Shown one piece after another: positions 34,338-44,323 of a stretch of 64,000 bases of DNA (positions are counted from its first letter, which is position 1; each line of letters opens with the position of its first letter). The stretch spans positions 1 through 64,000 of the forward strand of contig JAGNLJ010000011.1 of assembly GCA_017999645.1 (NCBI GenBank), in the 5' to 3' direction. The DNA comes from Alphaproteobacteria bacterium (GTDB lineage: Bacteria > Pseudomonadota > Alphaproteobacteria > Micavibrionales > Micavibrionaceae). Under the pieces are notes generated by a model. The model saw nothing but the letters and a program-made list of their open reading frames with translations. It made no database searches and was not told where the DNA came from. Both the position numbers and the translations under genes were made by a program.

Positions 34338-34886
34338 ATGACAAACACAGCAGCAAGGCCCGTAATGTCCTTCCAGCCGAAGTCCAGCTATTCCTATGAC
34401 GACCTGATCGATTGCGGTCATGGCCGTATTTTTGGGCCCGGCAATGCCCGTCTGCCACTGCCGCCCATGCTTATGTTCGACCGCATTACCAATGTTTCCA
34501 TTGATGGCGGAGCGCACGGCAAAGGCGTGATCGAGGCCGAATTCGATATCAAGCCGTCTTTATGGTTCTTCGATTGCCACTTTGAATCCGACCCCGTTAT
34601 GCCGGGCTGCCTTGGTCTTGATGCGCTCTGGCAGCTTCTGGGATTTTATCTCGGCTGGACCGGTGCGCTTGGCTCTGGCCGCGCACTTGGCCTTGGTGAA
34701 TTGAAATTAACCGGCCAGGTATTACCTGAAGTCAAACTGGTTAAATATGTCGTCGACCTGAAGCGCGTGATCAACCGCAAACTCGTGCTCGGCATCGGCG
34801 ATGGCAAAATGTACGCCGACGGCAAACTGATCTACGAAGCTGCCGACCTGAAAGTGGGATTGTTCGATAATCCCAAGGCCCTGTAG
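34338..34886 (+). CDS. fabA: 3-hydroxydecanoyl-ACP dehydratase/isomerase
   Basis: A 182-residue hot-dog-fold Fab[22 protein letters not shown] contains the catalytic His81 and Asp95. FabA dehydrates 3-hydroxydecanoyl-ACP and isomerises trans-2- to cis-3-decenoyl-ACP, opening the anaerobic route to unsaturated fatty acids. fabB and fabI follow, forming the usual alphaproteobacterial trio. Confidence 0.97.
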   Translation: MTNTAARPVMSFQPKSSYSYDDLIDCGHGRIFGPGNARLPLPPMLMFDRITNVSIDGGAHGKGVIEAEFDIKPSLWFFDCHFESDPVMPGCLGLDALWQLLGFYLGWTGALGSGRALGLGELKLTGQVLPEVKLVKYVVDLKRVINRKLVLGIGDGKMYADGKLIYEAADLKVGLFDNPKAL

Positions 34887-34898
34887 GGAAAAACTCAA

Positions 34899-36128
34899 AT
34901 GACACAACATCTGCGCCGCGTTGTTATCACCGGGATGGGGATCATATCCTGCATCGGCAATTCGATTGAGGAAGTTTCGAAATCGCTTAAGGCCGGAAAA
35001 TCCGGCATCATCGGCGCGCCCGATTATCACCAACTCGGTTTTCGCAGCCAGGTCTACGGCAAGCCGCAGATCAATCCTGAAGAGCTAATCGACAAGCGCC
35101 TCTACCGCTTCATGGGCGATGCCGCGGCCTATGTTCACCTCGCGATGACGCAGGCGATCAAACATGCGGGCCTCGAGGAAAAAGACGTCAGCAACGAGCG
35201 CACGGGCATTATCGTCGGCTCCGGCGGGCCTTCGACGAAAGTGCAGGTTGCTGCGGCTGAAACGACATTGACCAAGGGGCCGAAACGCGTTGGCCCGTTC
35301 GCAGTGCCTAAATGCATGAGCTCCACGACATCCGCCACCGCTGCGACCAATTTCAAAATCAAGGGCGTGAATTATTCGATTTCTTCTGCGTGCTCGACCT
35401 CGGCGCACTGCATCGGCAACGCCGCAGAGCAAATCCAGTGGGGCAAGCAGGACGTTATGTTCGCAGGCGGCGGCGAGGATCTGGATTGGACTCTTTCCGT
35501 CCTGTTCGACGCCATGGGCGCGATGTCGTCCAAATATAACGACACGCCTTCGCGCGCATCCCGTGCCTACGACAAAGACCGCGATGGATTCGTCATTTCC
35601 GGCGGCGGTGGAATTGTAGTTCTAGAAGAGCTTGAACACGCAAAAGCGCGCGGCGCAAAAATTTACGGCGAAATCACCGGCTACGGCGCAACATCCGACG
35701 GCGCCGACATGGTCGCCCCGAGCGGCGAGGGCGCGGAACGTTGTATGCGCCAGGCGATCTCAACTGTTAAAACGCCTGTCACTTATATCAATACGCACGG
35801 CACATCGACGCCCGTCGGCGATATTACCGAGTTGGGCGCCATCAAGAATGTGTTCGGCGAGAAGAAGCCCTATATCAGCGCAACCAAATCCATGACCGGT
35901 CACAGCCTCGGCGCGACCGGCGTGCAGGAAGCGATTTACTGCCTGCTGATGATGAACGAGAATTTCGTCGCGCCCAGCATCAACGTTGAAAACATGGACG
36001 AGGGCGCAGTCGGTATGAACATCGCGACCAAGCGCGTCGATAACGTCACGCACCAGACCGTGCTGTCGAATTCCTTCGGCTTTGGCGGCACGAACGCGAC
36101 GCTCGCCCTTTCACGGTATGAGGGCTAG
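34899..36128 (+). CDS. fabB: 3-oxoacyl-ACP synthase I
   Basis: A 409-residue ketosynthase with the Cys-His-His triad: [25 protein letters not shown] and [15 protein letters not shown]. The C-terminal [12 protein letters not shown] is typical. Next to fabA it elongates cis-3-decenoyl-ACP. The fabI start codon follows its stop directly. Confidence 0.97.
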   Translation: MTQHLRRVVITGMGIISCIGNSIEEVSKSLKAGKSGIIGAPDYHQLGFRSQVYGKPQINPEELIDKRLYRFMGDAAAYVHLAMTQAIKHAGLEEKDVSNERTGIIVGSGGPSTKVQVAAAETTLTKGPKRVGPFAVPKCMSSTTSATAATNFKIKGVNYSISSACSTSAHCIGNAAEQIQWGKQDVMFAGGGEDLDWTLSVLFDAMGAMSSKYNDTPSRASRAYDKDRDGFVISGGGGIVVLEELEHAKARGAKIYGEITGYGATSDGADMVAPSGEGAERCMRQAISTVKTPVTYINTHGTSTPVGDITELGAIKNVFGEKKPYISATKSMTGHSLGATGVQEAIYCLLMMNENFVAPSINVENMDEGAVGMNIATKRVDNVTHQTVLSNSFGFGGTNATLALSRYEG

Positions 36129-36950
36129 ATGAGCGCGCAACTTATGAAAGGCAAAAAAGGACTGGTGATGGGCGTCGCCAACGACCACTCCATCGCCTGG
36201 GGCATGGCGGAAATGCTGCACAAGCACGGCGCCGAAATGGCATTCACCTATCAGGGTGAAGCCTTTGGCAAGCGCGTGAAACCGCTCGTCGCCGAAATCG
36301 GCTCCAAGATCGTCATCGACTGTGACGTCCAGAAAGAAGAAAGCCTCGACAAGGTTTTTGAAACCCTCAAAAAAGAATGGGGCGAACTCGATTTCATCAT
36401 TCACGCCGTGGCGTACTCGAACAAGGACGAACTGCAGGGCCGCTACGTCAACACGACGTTAGATAACTTCCTGCAGACGATGCACATTTCCTGCTATTCA
36501 TTCACCTCCGTTATGCGCCGGGCGAAAAGCCTGATGAAAGACGGCGGCAGCGCTGTCACGCTTTCCTATTACGGCGCGGACAAAGTCATGCCGAGTTACA
36601 ACGTCATGGGCGTCGCCAAGGCCGCGCTCGAAGCCTCGACGCGCTATCTGGCGGCGGATCTCGGCCCCGATGGAATCCGTGTCAACGCGATTTCGGCTGG
36701 CCCGATGAGAACACTCGCCGGCGCTGTTATCGGCGGCGCGCGCAAGACGTTCAAATATTCGACTCTCGCTTCGCCGTTGCGCCGTTCCGTCGAGCTTGAA
36801 GAAATCGGCGGGGCGGGGCTTTATCTGCTGTCCGACCTCTCATCCGCCGTCACCGGCGAAATTCACTATGTCGATTGCGGCTTCAATGCCGTCGGCATGC
36901 CCGCGCACGATCAATTAGATGCGATTGCCAAGAACGGCAACGGCGGCTAG
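36129..36950 (+). CDS. fabI: Enoyl-ACP reductase (NADH)
   Basis: A 273-residue short-chain dehydrogenase of the FabI type: GVANDHSIAWGMAEML nucleotide site, then YYGADKVMPSYNVMGVAKAALE with the catalytic Tyr and Lys, and SAGPMRTLA. It performs the last reduction of each elongation cycle. It ends in a 4-nt convergent overlap (CTAG) with the glycerophosphodiesterase gene. Confidence 0.97.
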   Translation: MSAQLMKGKKGLVMGVANDHSIAWGMAEMLHKHGAEMAFTYQGEAFGKRVKPLVAEIGSKIVIDCDVQKEESLDKVFETLKKEWGELDFIIHAVAYSNKDELQGRYVNTTLDNFLQTMHISCYSFTSVMRRAKSLMKDGGSAVTLSYYGADKVMPSYNVMGVAKAALEASTRYLAADLGPDGIRVNAISAGPMRTLAGAVIGGARKTFKYSTLASPLRRSVELEEIGGAGLYLLSDLSSAVTGEIHYVDCGFNAVGMPAHDQLDAIAKNGNGG

Positions 36951-37696
36951 TGCACCCTGAAAATCGCGTCTTTCAGCACATCGGGCGCGTCGGTGAAAAA
37001 CGCATCCACGCCCCAGCCCTGTAAAATCCGTGCGCGGTCGGGATCGTTGATCGTGTAGGCCAGGATCGGCTTTTCCAGATCCAGCAATTCATCAATCTCG
37101 TCCCGCGTGACCTTGTTGCCGTTCACGTTGAACGTGGTGACATCGAGATATTCAGCGAGCTCCTTCCAGTTCTCCGGCCATTCCTCGGGCAGCAGAAAAC
37201 CACGGTGCCAGTCACCAGCCATATCAAGCGCCGTCTCCATCGACACATGCGAAAAGCTGGAAATTAATAAGCGGTCATGTTCATCCCAGACCTGTGACAA
37301 CACATCGAGCGCGGCCTCGGCGGTTTCCTTCTCGCGGCCCGGGCAGGGTTTGATCTCCAGATTCAAACCCATGCCATGTTGAATAACAACTTCGAGCGCT
37401 TCCTCCAGCGTCGGAATTTTGATCCCTGCGAATGAATCCGCGAACCAGCTTCCCGCCTCGAACTGCCGGATTTCATCGTATGTAAGCTGAGCGATCGGCG
37501 TATCGCCGCCATTCGTCGTGCGCTCAAGTGTCTCATCGTGAAACAGGATCGGCACCTGGTCCTTCGTGAGTTTCACGTCGAACTCCACCCACTCCACGCC
37601 CATGTCGGCGGCGGTGTGGATTCCCTCCAGCGTGTTTTCAGGGGCATAAGCCGCCGCGCCACGGTGACCGATAATCTTGGGAAGTTTAAGCGCCAT
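36947..37696 (-). CDS. ugpQ: Glycerophosphodiester phosphodiesterase
   Basis: A 249-residue GDPD-family TIM barrel: IGHRGAAAYAPENTLEGI, WVEFDVKLTKDQVPILFHDETLERTTNG and LNLEIKPCPG hold the metal and catalytic residues (paired His, Glu, Asp). There is no signal peptide, so it is the cytoplasmic UgpQ type. It releases glycerol-3-phosphate from deacylated phospholipids. It overlaps the upstream transporter gene by 11 bases. Confidence 0.93.
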   Translation of the reverse strand: MALKLPKIIGHRGAAAYAPENTLEGIHTAADMGVEWVEFDVKLTKDQVPILFHDETLERTTNGGDTPIAQLTYDEIRQFEAGSWFADSFAGIKIPTLEEALEVVIQHGMGLNLEIKPCPGREKETAEAALDVLSQVWDEHDRLLISSFSHVSMETALDMAGDWHRGFLLPEEWPENWKELAEYLDVTTFNVNGNKVTRDEIDELLDLEKPILAYTINDPDRARILQGWGVDAFFTDAPDVLKDAIFRVH

Positions 37697-38456
37697 AAAA
37701 ATATCTCACTAACAAATACAGGCCTGTTAAAATCGTCACGGCCTCGAAAGCCCGCTTGATCCATGTGCTGCCTTTTAAAATACCAAGATGCGAGCCCAGA
37801 TAGCCACCCAAAAAAGAACCCAGCAAAAGGGCGGGCATCCAGCTCCATTCGATATACTGGCCGAACGCGACGACGGAAACCGCGCCGCTCGCGTTCCAGA
37901 ACAGGCCCCCGGCGGTGATCATGTACATCACGGCGCTTTTATAATCGAACCCGTACCAGAGAATGAGGAGTAACGTCAGGAACATCCCGCTGCCCGACGA
38001 GAGCGAGCCGTTGTAAACACCGATCAGGAACATGAGAACGCCGCCGATGATATAGCCCCTGAGGTCGCGGTTCTTTGGCTCCGACGTGAGGCCCATCGTT
38101 TTCCGGCACGCCGAATAAATCCCGATGCTGATGGTGATGATGCCAAGGCACAGTTCAGCGATACGGTCGGGCGTCTGCACGATGATGAACGCGCCGAGAA
38201 TGGTGCCCGGCACACCGCACAGCAAAATCCAGCCAGCGATTTTCCAGTCGTAATCGCCGGGATTTTTGAAATAGCGGTAGGTGGAGCCGAGCCCGAGCGC
38301 GACGGTGGCAACCTTGTGCGTCGCCAGCGCCACGGAAAACGGCAGGCCGAGGAATAAAAGAACTGGGAACTGCACCAGCCCCGCGCCCCCGCCGGCAAAG
38401 GCCGACATTGTGTTCGCGAAGAGGGAGGCTATGAAGAGGATGATCTGCTCAAACAT
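37686..38456 (-). CDS. TauE/SafE-family sulfite exporter-like protein
   Basis: A 256-residue membrane protein with about eight helices. The start matches the family (FAGGGAGLVQFPVLLFLGLPFSVALATHKVATVALGLGS), and the second half has GVYNGSLSSGSGMFLTLLLI. Family members export sulfite or organosulfonates, but the substrate cannot be told here. It is co-directional with and overlaps ugpQ. Confidence 0.92.
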   Translation of the reverse strand: MFEQIILFIASLFANTMSAFAGGGAGLVQFPVLLFLGLPFSVALATHKVATVALGLGSTYRYFKNPGDYDWKIAGWILLCGVPGTILGAFIIVQTPDRIAELCLGIITISIGIYSACRKTMGLTSEPKNRDLRGYIIGGVLMFLIGVYNGSLSSGSGMFLTLLLILWYGFDYKSAVMYMITAGGLFWNASGAVSVVAFGQYIEWSWMPALLLGSFLGGYLGSHLGILKGSTWIKRAFEAVTILTGLYLLVRYFYGA

Positions 38457-38726
38457 GGCGCTTTATAGTTCGTTTGGTCCGGGAGGCCTAGGGGGGTGGG
38501 GGTGATCCTTGATAATAAAGGATTTTCTATTAGTCCGTTCCGGGCCCTGTTTTAAACGAAGTAATGCTTCCGGCGCTGTTTCACCCCTGTTTTCCATCCG
38601 GATATTATAGGAATAAATTCATATACAGGCAAGTGATAGATCCAAAAAGCCGGGCTTTTATTTTTCAAAATCTTTAATGGCAAGCCTGCATAAAAAGATA
38701 TAGCAATATCTGGCTTTGGAGACGCA

Positions 38727-39110
38727 ATGACCAGGAAAAGAAATAACTACGGATTAAAAGGCGCGCACATTATCTGGAAGGCTGTGCCGAAGAAGGGCCG
38801 GGGCGTTTTCACAACCCGTAATATCAAAAAAGGCGAAATCATCGAGGTCTCGCCTGTCGTAACGATGAAGTCAAAGAACGTGCCGAAGGACGAGGCCCCG
38901 GATGGCTGGGTGCTGGACTGGGATGAAAATAACAGGAATAAAAAATACGCTTTAGGCCTTGGTTATCTGATGCTTTACAACCACAGCGCAAAGCCGAATA
39001 TCCGGCTTGAATCTGATCTGGAAAAAAATCTTATAACGGTCTTTGCTCTCCGTAATATCAAGGCGGGTGAGGAACTTGCATGGAATTACGGCGTCGAGGT
39101 CTGGTTTTAA
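38727..39110 (+). CDS. Small SET-domain protein
   Basis: A 127-residue protein that is nearly only a SET domain: GRGVFTTRNIKKGEIIEVSPV at the N-terminus, then YNHSAKPNIRL and IKAGEELAWNYGVEVW, matching the NHxxxPN and GEELxxxYG motifs for S-adenosylmethionine and lysine binding. Bacterial proteins of this type are predicted protein lysine methyltransferases with unknown targets. It is isolated, with a 270-base upstream gap and its own terminator. Confidence 0.9.
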   Translation: MTRKRNNYGLKGAHIIWKAVPKKGRGVFTTRNIKKGEIIEVSPVVTMKSKNVPKDEAPDGWVLDWDENNRNKKYALGLGYLMLYNHSAKPNIRLESDLEKNLITVFALRNIKAGEELAWNYGVEVWF

Positions 39111-39116
39111 CCTGTA

Positions 39117-39151
39117 AAAAATGCCCGCTTTTGAGGGCGGGCATTTTTTTA
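39117..39151 (+). terminator. Rho-independent terminator after the SET gene
   Basis: AATGCCCGC-TTTTGAG-GCGGGCATT followed by TTTTT, a perfect stem of eight or more base pairs with a T-run, starting seven bases after the SET gene's stop. Confidence 0.9.
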
Positions 39152-39155
39152 TTTC

Positions 39156-39248
39156 CGTCATTGCGAGGAGGCTTTTAGAGCCGACGAAGCAATCCAGTAC
39201 TTTCTAAAAAATGGATTGCTTCGGTCGCTTTGCTCCCTCGCAATGACG
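39156..39248. repeat. Dispersed palindromic repeat, copy 2
   Basis: CGTCATTGCGAGG to CCTCGCAATGACG with inner arms GCAATCCAG and the imperfect ATGGATTGC. Same family as the copies at 26567-26668 and 62944-63016. It fills the space between the SET gene terminator and the end of pnp. Confidence 0.9.
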
Positions 39249-39257
39249 CGTTTTTGA

Positions 39258-41459
39258 TTACCCCCGGTTACGGCGCGGGCCACGGTCGCGTCCGCGATCA
39301 CGGTCGCCACCTTCACGGCGGGGACGCGGTGCAGATACTTCATCAGGCGAAGGAAGTTCGCCGATGATCTCGCCATTCTCCTGATTGACGCGCTTGATCG
39401 ACAGTTTCACCTTGCCGCGGTCATCCATGCCAAGCACGACGACTTTCACCTGGTCGCCTTCGTTGACGACATCGGTGGTTTGCGCAACGCGTTGGTCGGC
39501 CAGTTCGGAGATGTGAACGAGGCCGTCTTTCGCGCCCATGAAATTGACGAACGCGCCGAATTCCATGGTCTTCACGACTTTACCGCTATAGACCTTGCCG
39601 GCTTCGGGTTCTTCCGTGATGCCTTTGATCATGTTGACGGCTTTCTCAATGGCGTCGGCATTAACGGCCGATACCTTGATCGTGCCGTCATCCTCGATAT
39701 CCACTTTCGCGCCGGACACTTCGCAGATTTCGCGAATGACCTTGCCGCCGGTGCCGATAACCTCGCGGATTTTATCCGTCGGGATTTTCAGCGTGACGAT
39801 CTGCGGTGCGAACTTCGAGAGCTCGCCGCGCGCTTCGGTCAAGGCTTTGTTCATTTCGCCGAGAATGTGCAGGCGGCCATGTTTCGCCTGTTCGACAGCG
39901 ATCTTCATGATTTCCTCGGTGATCGAGGTAATCTTGATGTCCATCTGCAGGGCGGTGATGCCGTTTTCGGTTCCCGCGACTTTAAAGTCCATGTCGCCAA
40001 GGTGGTCTTCATCGCCGAGAATGTCGGACAGGACGGCGAATTCATTGCCTTCCTTGATGAGGCCCATAGCGATACCGGCAACAGGCGCTTTCAGGGGCGC
40101 GCCGGCATCCATAAGAGCCAGCGAGGTGCCGCAAACAGTTGCCATCGAGGAGGAACCGTTCGATTCCGTGATCTCGGAGACCACGCGCATCGTGTACGGG
40201 AAATCCTCGACTGACGGTAGTAACGGGTTGATCGCGCGCCATGCGAGCTTACCGTGACCGATTTCGCGGCGGCCCGGTGCACCCATGCGTCCGGCTTCAC
40301 CGACGGAGTATGGCGGGAAGTTATAGTGGAGCATGAAGCGCTGCTTGTATTCGCCTTCCAGCGCGTCGATGATTTGTTCGTCCTGGCCGGTGCCGAGCGT
40401 CGTAACGACCAGCGCCTGGGTTTCGCCGCGTGTGAACAGGGCGGAACCGTGGGTGCGGGGCAGAACGCCGGTTTCTGCAACGATCGGGCGGACAGTTTTG
40501 GTGTCGCGCTGATCGATGCGGCGGCCGGTTTTCAGGATGTTGCCGCGAACGACATCGGCTTCGAGTTCTTTGAATTTACCGACAATCGTGTTGTCGTTGA
40601 TTTCATCAGACTTGAACTGCTCGATCGCCTTTTTCTTGGCGGCATCGACCGCATCGCGGCGCTCGCCCTTGTTAACGAGAGCGTAAGCATCGCGCACTTC
40701 TTTCTCATAGCCGGATTTGATATCGGCGGTGAGTTTCTTGATGTGAGCAGGCGTCTCGGTGATCGGCCATGGCTCTTTCGCGCACATTTCGGCGAGATCG
40801 ATAATGCCATCAATAACCGGCTGGAACGCTTTCCAGCCCTTGGTGACTGCATCGAGCATGATTTCTTCCGAAAGCTCTTTCGCTTCAGATTCAACCATCA
40901 GGACGCCTTCCTTGGTGCCTGCGACAACGAGGTCGAGCGCGCTTTCTTTCATCTCCGACATGGTCGGGTTGATGGCGAGCTGGCCGTTGATGTAGCCGAC
41001 GCGTACGCCGCCGATCGGGCCCATGAACGGGATACCCGAAATCGTGAGCGCTGCCGAGCAGCCGATCAATGCGATCATGTCAGGGTCGTTCTCTAAATCG
41101 TGTGAAACGACGGTGGCGATAACCTGAACTTCATTGTAGAAATCCTTCGGGAACAGCGGACGGATCGGGCGGTCGATCAGGCGGGAGGTCAGCGTCTCTT
41201 TCTCAGAGGGACGCGCTTCGCGCTTGAAGAAGCCGCCGGGGATTTTACCGGCTGCGTAGGTTTTTTCCTGGTAGTGAACCGTGAGGGGGAAGAAATCCTG
41301 GCCTTCCTTCACTTTTTTGGCGCCGACAACGGTACAGAGCACAGTCGTTTCGCCGATGGTCGCCATAATGGCCGCATCGGCCTGGCGGGCAACTTTACCG
41401 GTTTCGAGGATAATTGTTTTACCTGCGAAATCGATTTCTTTTCTAAAGACATTAAACAT
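39258..41459 (-). CDS. pnp: Polyribonucleotide nucleotidyltransferase
   Basis: A 733-residue PNPase with two RNase PH domains ([50 protein letters not shown]), a KH domain ([15 protein letters not shown]) and S1 ([19 protein letters not shown]). The C-terminus ends in an Arg/Gly/Asp-rich tail. It degrades RNA phosphorolytically. The frame runs upstream to 41588, but the ATG at 41459 matches the family start. It is separated from rpsO, its usual neighbour, by three genes, two of them on the other strand. Confidence 0.97.
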   Translation of the reverse strand: MFNVFRKEIDFAGKTIILETGKVARQADAAIMATIGETTVLCTVVGAKKVKEGQDFFPLTVHYQEKTYAAGKIPGGFFKREARPSEKETLTSRLIDRPIRPLFPKDFYNEVQVIATVVSHDLENDPDMIALIGCSAALTISGIPFMGPIGGVRVGYINGQLAINPTMSEMKESALDLVVAGTKEGVLMVESEAKELSEEIMLDAVTKGWKAFQPVIDGIIDLAEMCAKEPWPITETPAHIKKLTADIKSGYEKEVRDAYALVNKGERRDAVDAAKKKAIEQFKSDEINDNTIVGKFKELEADVVRGNILKTGRRIDQRDTKTVRPIVAETGVLPRTHGSALFTRGETQALVVTTLGTGQDEQIIDALEGEYKQRFMLHYNFPPYSVGEAGRMGAPGRREIGHGKLAWRAINPLLPSVEDFPYTMRVVSEITESNGSSSMATVCGTSLALMDAGAPLKAPVAGIAMGLIKEGNEFAVLSDILGDEDHLGDMDFKVAGTENGITALQMDIKITSITEEIMKIAVEQAKHGRLHILGEMNKALTEARGELSKFAPQIVTLKIPTDKIREVIGTGGKVIREICEVSGAKVDIEDDGTIKVSAVNADAIEKAVNMIKGITEEPEAGKVYSGKVVKTMEFGAFVNFMGAKDGLVHISELADQRVAQTTDVVNEGDQVKVVVLGMDDRGKVKLSIKRVNQENGEIIGELPSPDEVSAPRPRREGGDRDRGRDRGPRRNRG

Positions 41460-41485
41460 AGTTTTTATTTCCTTATATGATTTGA

Positions 41486-41510
41486 CCCCTCCCGTACCTT
41501 TACGGGAGGT
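41486..41510. promoter_or_regulatory. Hairpin in the pnp leader
   Basis: ACCCCTCCCGTA and TACGGGAGGT form a near-perfect inverted repeat with a CCTT loop, located 27 bases upstream of the pnp ATG on the minus strand. In enteric bacteria pnp is self-regulated through an RNase III hairpin in its leader; a similar role here is an inference. The same DNA lies upstream of gpmA on the plus strand. Confidence 0.45.
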
Positions 41511-41687
41511 GATTGTATGTTCGGTGGGAGCGGGGAACTGGTTCCGGGCGGACAGTGGAAACCACTTTGGGGTGGGTTCAACAGTCAACCGGGAAACAGG
41601 GCCATTCCCGCCTCTTTACTGCGCATACAAATGCCATTATTTATAACCAAAGTCAAAGGAATCTTTAGGTCAAAAGGCGCTAATATA

Positions 41688-42308
41688 ATGAATTACCTAG
41701 TACTTTTAAGGCACGGCCAGAGCCAGTGGAACCTCGAAAACCGATTTACGGGTTTCCGCGATGTCGATTTGACCAAAATTGGCGAGGAAGAGGCCAAAAA
41801 GGCTGGCGAAATGATCAAAAAAGCCGGTTTGAGCTTCGATCATGTCTTCAGCTCAACCCAGACGAGGGCCAACCGCACCGCCCAGATGGCACTTGCCGCG
41901 TCGGGACAGCCAGAGCTTTTCAATGAAATGGTTCGCCACGATGATCTGCGCGAGCGTGATTACGGTGATCTCACAGGCCTGAACAAGGATGAAACCCGCG
42001 AAAAATATGGGGCGGAACAAGTTCATATTTGGCGTCGTTCATATGATGTGGCACCGCCCGGCGGAGAGTGCCTCGGCGATGTCGTGGAAAAACGCGTACG
42101 GCCCTATTTCAATGGAAACATCAAGCCGTTGCTGGAAAAGGGCGAGAATGTACTGATCGCGGCGCATGGCAATTCCCTGCGCGCCGTATTGATCATTCTG
42201 GGCGCTGAATCACCGGAGACAATTAACGACGCCGAATTTCCAACCGGCATACCGCTCGTGTTTAAACTGGATAAAGGCAAGATTTTGGAAAGGTATTTTT
42301 TAAAATGA
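41688..42308 (+). CDS. gpmA: 2,3-bisphosphoglycerate-dependent phosphoglycerate mutase
   Basis: A 206-residue dPGM: LVLLRHGQSQWNLENRFTGF with the phosphorylated His, SSTQTRANRTAQ, ERDYGDLTGLNK, and AAHGNSLRAVL with the second His. It is shorter than the E. coli enzyme (about 250 residues) in the alphaproteobacterial manner. Interconverts 3- and 2-phosphoglycerate. The frame opens at 41517, but the family start is the ATG at 41688. It overlaps the next gene by ATGA. Confidence 0.94.
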   Translation: MNYLVLLRHGQSQWNLENRFTGFRDVDLTKIGEEEAKKAGEMIKKAGLSFDHVFSSTQTRANRTAQMALAASGQPELFNEMVRHDDLRERDYGDLTGLNKDETREKYGAEQVHIWRRSYDVAPPGGECLGDVVEKRVRPYFNGNIKPLLEKGENVLIAAHGNSLRAVLIILGAESPETINDAEFPTGIPLVFKLDKGKILERYFLK

Positions 42309-42682
42309 GTAAGAGTATAAAAATTATACTGATTGCCCTGCTGCTTGCAGTTGGCGCTTTTGCCGCCGATGCCTTCATATTCATGAACCACATGAAATCT
42401 GAATCCGCACGCGTTAAAAATATCAGCGGAGAGGAACTCGAGAAAGTCTGCGAGACCGCTCTCGCTGCCCCGGCCAGTGCCGCAGAAGTCACAAAATTCA
42501 TGGAACAGCATCAAGGCGAAACGCCGGGAACGGAATATGATTTCCCAGTTGTGGCCCTTCGCCGCCACCATGTCTGGACTTATAAAATCACCCTGCCATG
42601 CAAGGTGAAGGTCAGGGTTGCGGAGCAACCTGCAACGGCGCCAGTTCCGGCACCGGCTCCAGCCCCAGTTCCGGCTCAGTAA
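42305..42682 (+). CDS. Membrane-anchored protein with Pro/Ala tail
   Basis: A 125-residue protein with one N-terminal hydrophobic segment (about 5-27), a small domain with two cysteines (EKVCETAL and TLPCKVKV), and a Pro-Ala-Val repeat tail of about 20 residues. Likely periplasmic and inner-membrane anchored. Coupled to gpmA by ATGA and followed by a strong terminator. No family is recognised. Confidence 0.75.
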   Translation: MSKSIKIILIALLLAVGAFAADAFIFMNHMKSESARVKNISGEELEKVCETALAAPASAAEVTKFMEQHQGETPGTEYDFPVVALRRHHVWTYKITLPCKVKVRVAEQPATAPVPAPAPAPVPAQ

Positions 42683-42684
42683 TA

Positions 42685-42711
42685 AAAAACCCCGCCGAAG
42701 CGGGGTTTTTA
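42685..42711 (+). terminator. Rho-independent terminator after the gpmA pair
   Basis: AAAAACCCCGC-CGAA-GCGGGGTTTTT, symmetric with A-run and T-run, so it can work on both strands. It lies two bases after the stop of the Pro/Ala-tailed protein gene and faces the small minus-strand gene. Confidence 0.9.
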
Positions 42712-42728
42712 AATTGTAGCTCGGAAAA

Positions 42729-42959
42729 TTATTCCGGGCTGCCGTCTCTAGCATCATCGATATCATCCTTGATGCGCTCGGCAGGCGTACGGTCTTCAAG
42801 CTCGCGGGCGGCATCATCAACGCCTTCATCAAGCTTGCTGATGGCATCGCCGACATGCTCGCCGGTGCTGCGTTGATCGGGCTGGTTCAGAACCATATAG
42901 CCAACGACAACAACCAGAACGACGATAACCAGACCTATAAGTGTGTTTCTGTTATTCAT
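42729..42959 (-). CDS. Small single-helix membrane protein
   Basis: A 76-residue protein with one membrane helix (about 7-24: TLIGLVIVVLVVVVGYMV) and an acidic, soluble tail (KLDEGVDDAARELEDRTP). It resembles other small bitopic proteins of unknown role in alphaproteobacteria. It lies between terminators, downstream of rpsO on the same strand. Confidence 0.7.
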   Translation of the reverse strand: MNNRNTLIGLVIVVLVVVVGYMVLNQPDQRSTGEHVGDAISKLDEGVDDAARELEDRTPAERIKDDIDDARDGSPE

Positions 42960-43025
42960 TACAAAACTCCCTTAAATATTAAGCTTCCGTGGCACTAACG
43001 CCTGAAATCAGGAAAAGTTTCCTGA

Positions 43026-43062
43026 AATAAAAAACGCCCCCGATATTAACCGGGGGCGTTTT
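43026..43062 (-). terminator. Rho-independent terminator after rpsO
   Basis: On the minus strand ACGCCCCCG-GTTAATAT-CGGGGGCGT is followed by TTTTT, 14 bases after the rpsO stop. It ends the long rimP-to-rpsO transcript. Confidence 0.9.
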
Positions 43063-43075
43063 ATGAATTCTGTTA

Positions 43076-43354
43076 TTAGCGGCGGATGTTCAGGCGCTCG
43101 ATCAGGCTCTGGTAACGGTCGTTGCTCGTGCGCTTCAGGTAGTCGAGAAGCTTGCGGCGCTTGGCAACCATCATCAGAAGGCCACGGCGGCTGTGAACGT
43201 CTTTCTTGTGCGTCTGGAGGTGTTCCGACAGGTAATTGATGCGGTCGGTTAGGATGGCAATCTGCACATCGGCCGAACCGGTGTCGTTTTTCTCGGTCTG
43301 GTATTCTTGAATGACTTTTGCTTTGCGCTCTGCGCTCTTCTGTAATGCCGACAT
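43076..43354 (-). CDS. rpsO: 30S ribosomal protein S15
   Basis: A 92-residue S15 with [48 protein letters not shown] and the C-terminal [12 protein letters not shown]. It binds the 16S rRNA central domain early in 30S assembly. It lies 19 bases after truB in the order common to proteobacteria. Confidence 0.98.
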   Translation of the reverse strand: MSALQKSAERKAKVIQEYQTEKNDTGSADVQIAILTDRINYLSEHLQTHKKDVHSRRGLLMMVAKRRKLLDYLKRTSNDRYQSLIERLNIRR

Positions 43355-43373
43355 CGTGTACTCCTTTTCGGGG

Positions 43374-44309
43374 TTATATGTTTAAAATCCGAACGGGTCT
43401 GACTTCAGGTCCTTCCGCCTCTACAAGTGCCACCGGTTTGTTGTTACACATCACCAGCGCTTCTTGAAGCGTCCCATCCAGACCTGCACGCCCAAGGCGC
43501 TCGAAGTCGGGGCGGGATATGAAGGCGAGAACTTGCCCGTTTCTCAATCTGGCTGCTTCATCCTCCCTTACGGCCAACGCCGGGATGTCGTCCAGCGCGG
43601 TCTCAAGGGGGAGTAAAACGGCCTCGTTGAGGCGGGCAATATCGTCCAAACCCGCCAGTTTGTCCAGAGAAATAGAGGATTCCAGCGTAAAAGGGCCGAC
43701 TTTCTCGCGTTTCAGGGCGGTTATATAGCCCAGGCACCCCAATTCCCGGCCCATATCCCGGGCCAGGGACCGGACATAGGTGCCCTTGCCGCAGACCATG
43801 CGGAAGTCGGCTGTATCCGGCGTGGCGGTCAGGAGGCTCAAGCTTTCGATGTAAACCTCGCGCTCTTTCAACTCGACCTCTTCGCCGTCACGGGCGAGGT
43901 CATAGGCACGGGCGCCGTCAATTTTAATCGCCGAGAATTTAGGCGGCGTCTGCATGATCGTCCCGGTGTAATTCTTCAGGATCGATTCAATTTGTTCTTT
44001 TGACGGGCGCACATCGGACGTAGCGATGATCTTGCCTTCGCCGTCATCCGTATCGCGCTGCTCGCCCCATTGCACGGTGAAGGAATAGGTCTTGAAGCCG
44101 TCCTGTATGTAGGAAATCGTTTTAGTCGCTTCGCCGAGCGCAATGGGAAGAATGCCTGTAGCGAGGGGATCTAACGTTCCGGCATGCCCGGCTTTCTGCG
44201 CCTTCATCAGCCAGCGCACTTTCGCCATGGCTTGTGTTGAAGTTAAACCGAGGGGTTTATCGAGGTTGATCCAGCCGTCGATTTTGTCGCCTTTGCGCTT
44301 GCGGGCCAT
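43374..44309 (-). CDS. truB: tRNA pseudouridine-55 synthase
   Basis: A 311-residue Tru[46 protein letters not shown] with the catalytic Asp, and [18 protein letters not shown]. It makes pseudouridine at position 55 of the T-loop. It follows rbfA with a short gap. Confidence 0.97.
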   Translation of the reverse strand: MARKRKGDKIDGWINLDKPLGLTSTQAMAKVRWLMKAQKAGHAGTLDPLATGILPIALGEATKTISYIQDGFKTYSFTVQWGEQRDTDDGEGKIIATSDVRPSKEQIESILKNYTGTIMQTPPKFSAIKIDGARAYDLARDGEEVELKEREVYIESLSLLTATPDTADFRMVCGKGTYVRSLARDMGRELGCLGYITALKREKVGPFTLESSISLDKLAGLDDIARLNEAVLLPLETALDDIPALAVREDEAARLRNGQVLAFISRPDFERLGRAGLDGTLQEALVMCNNKPVALVEAEGPEVRPVRILNI

Positions 44310-44323
44310 AGTAATCTCTGGGG

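Noticed and set aside
38457-38726. Possible small gene or RNA in the gap before the SET gene
   Set aside because: Only short inverted repeats (ATCCTT/AAGGAT near 38513 and AAAAGCC/GGCTTTT near 38647) are seen; no ORF with a ribosome site and no tRNA-like fold.
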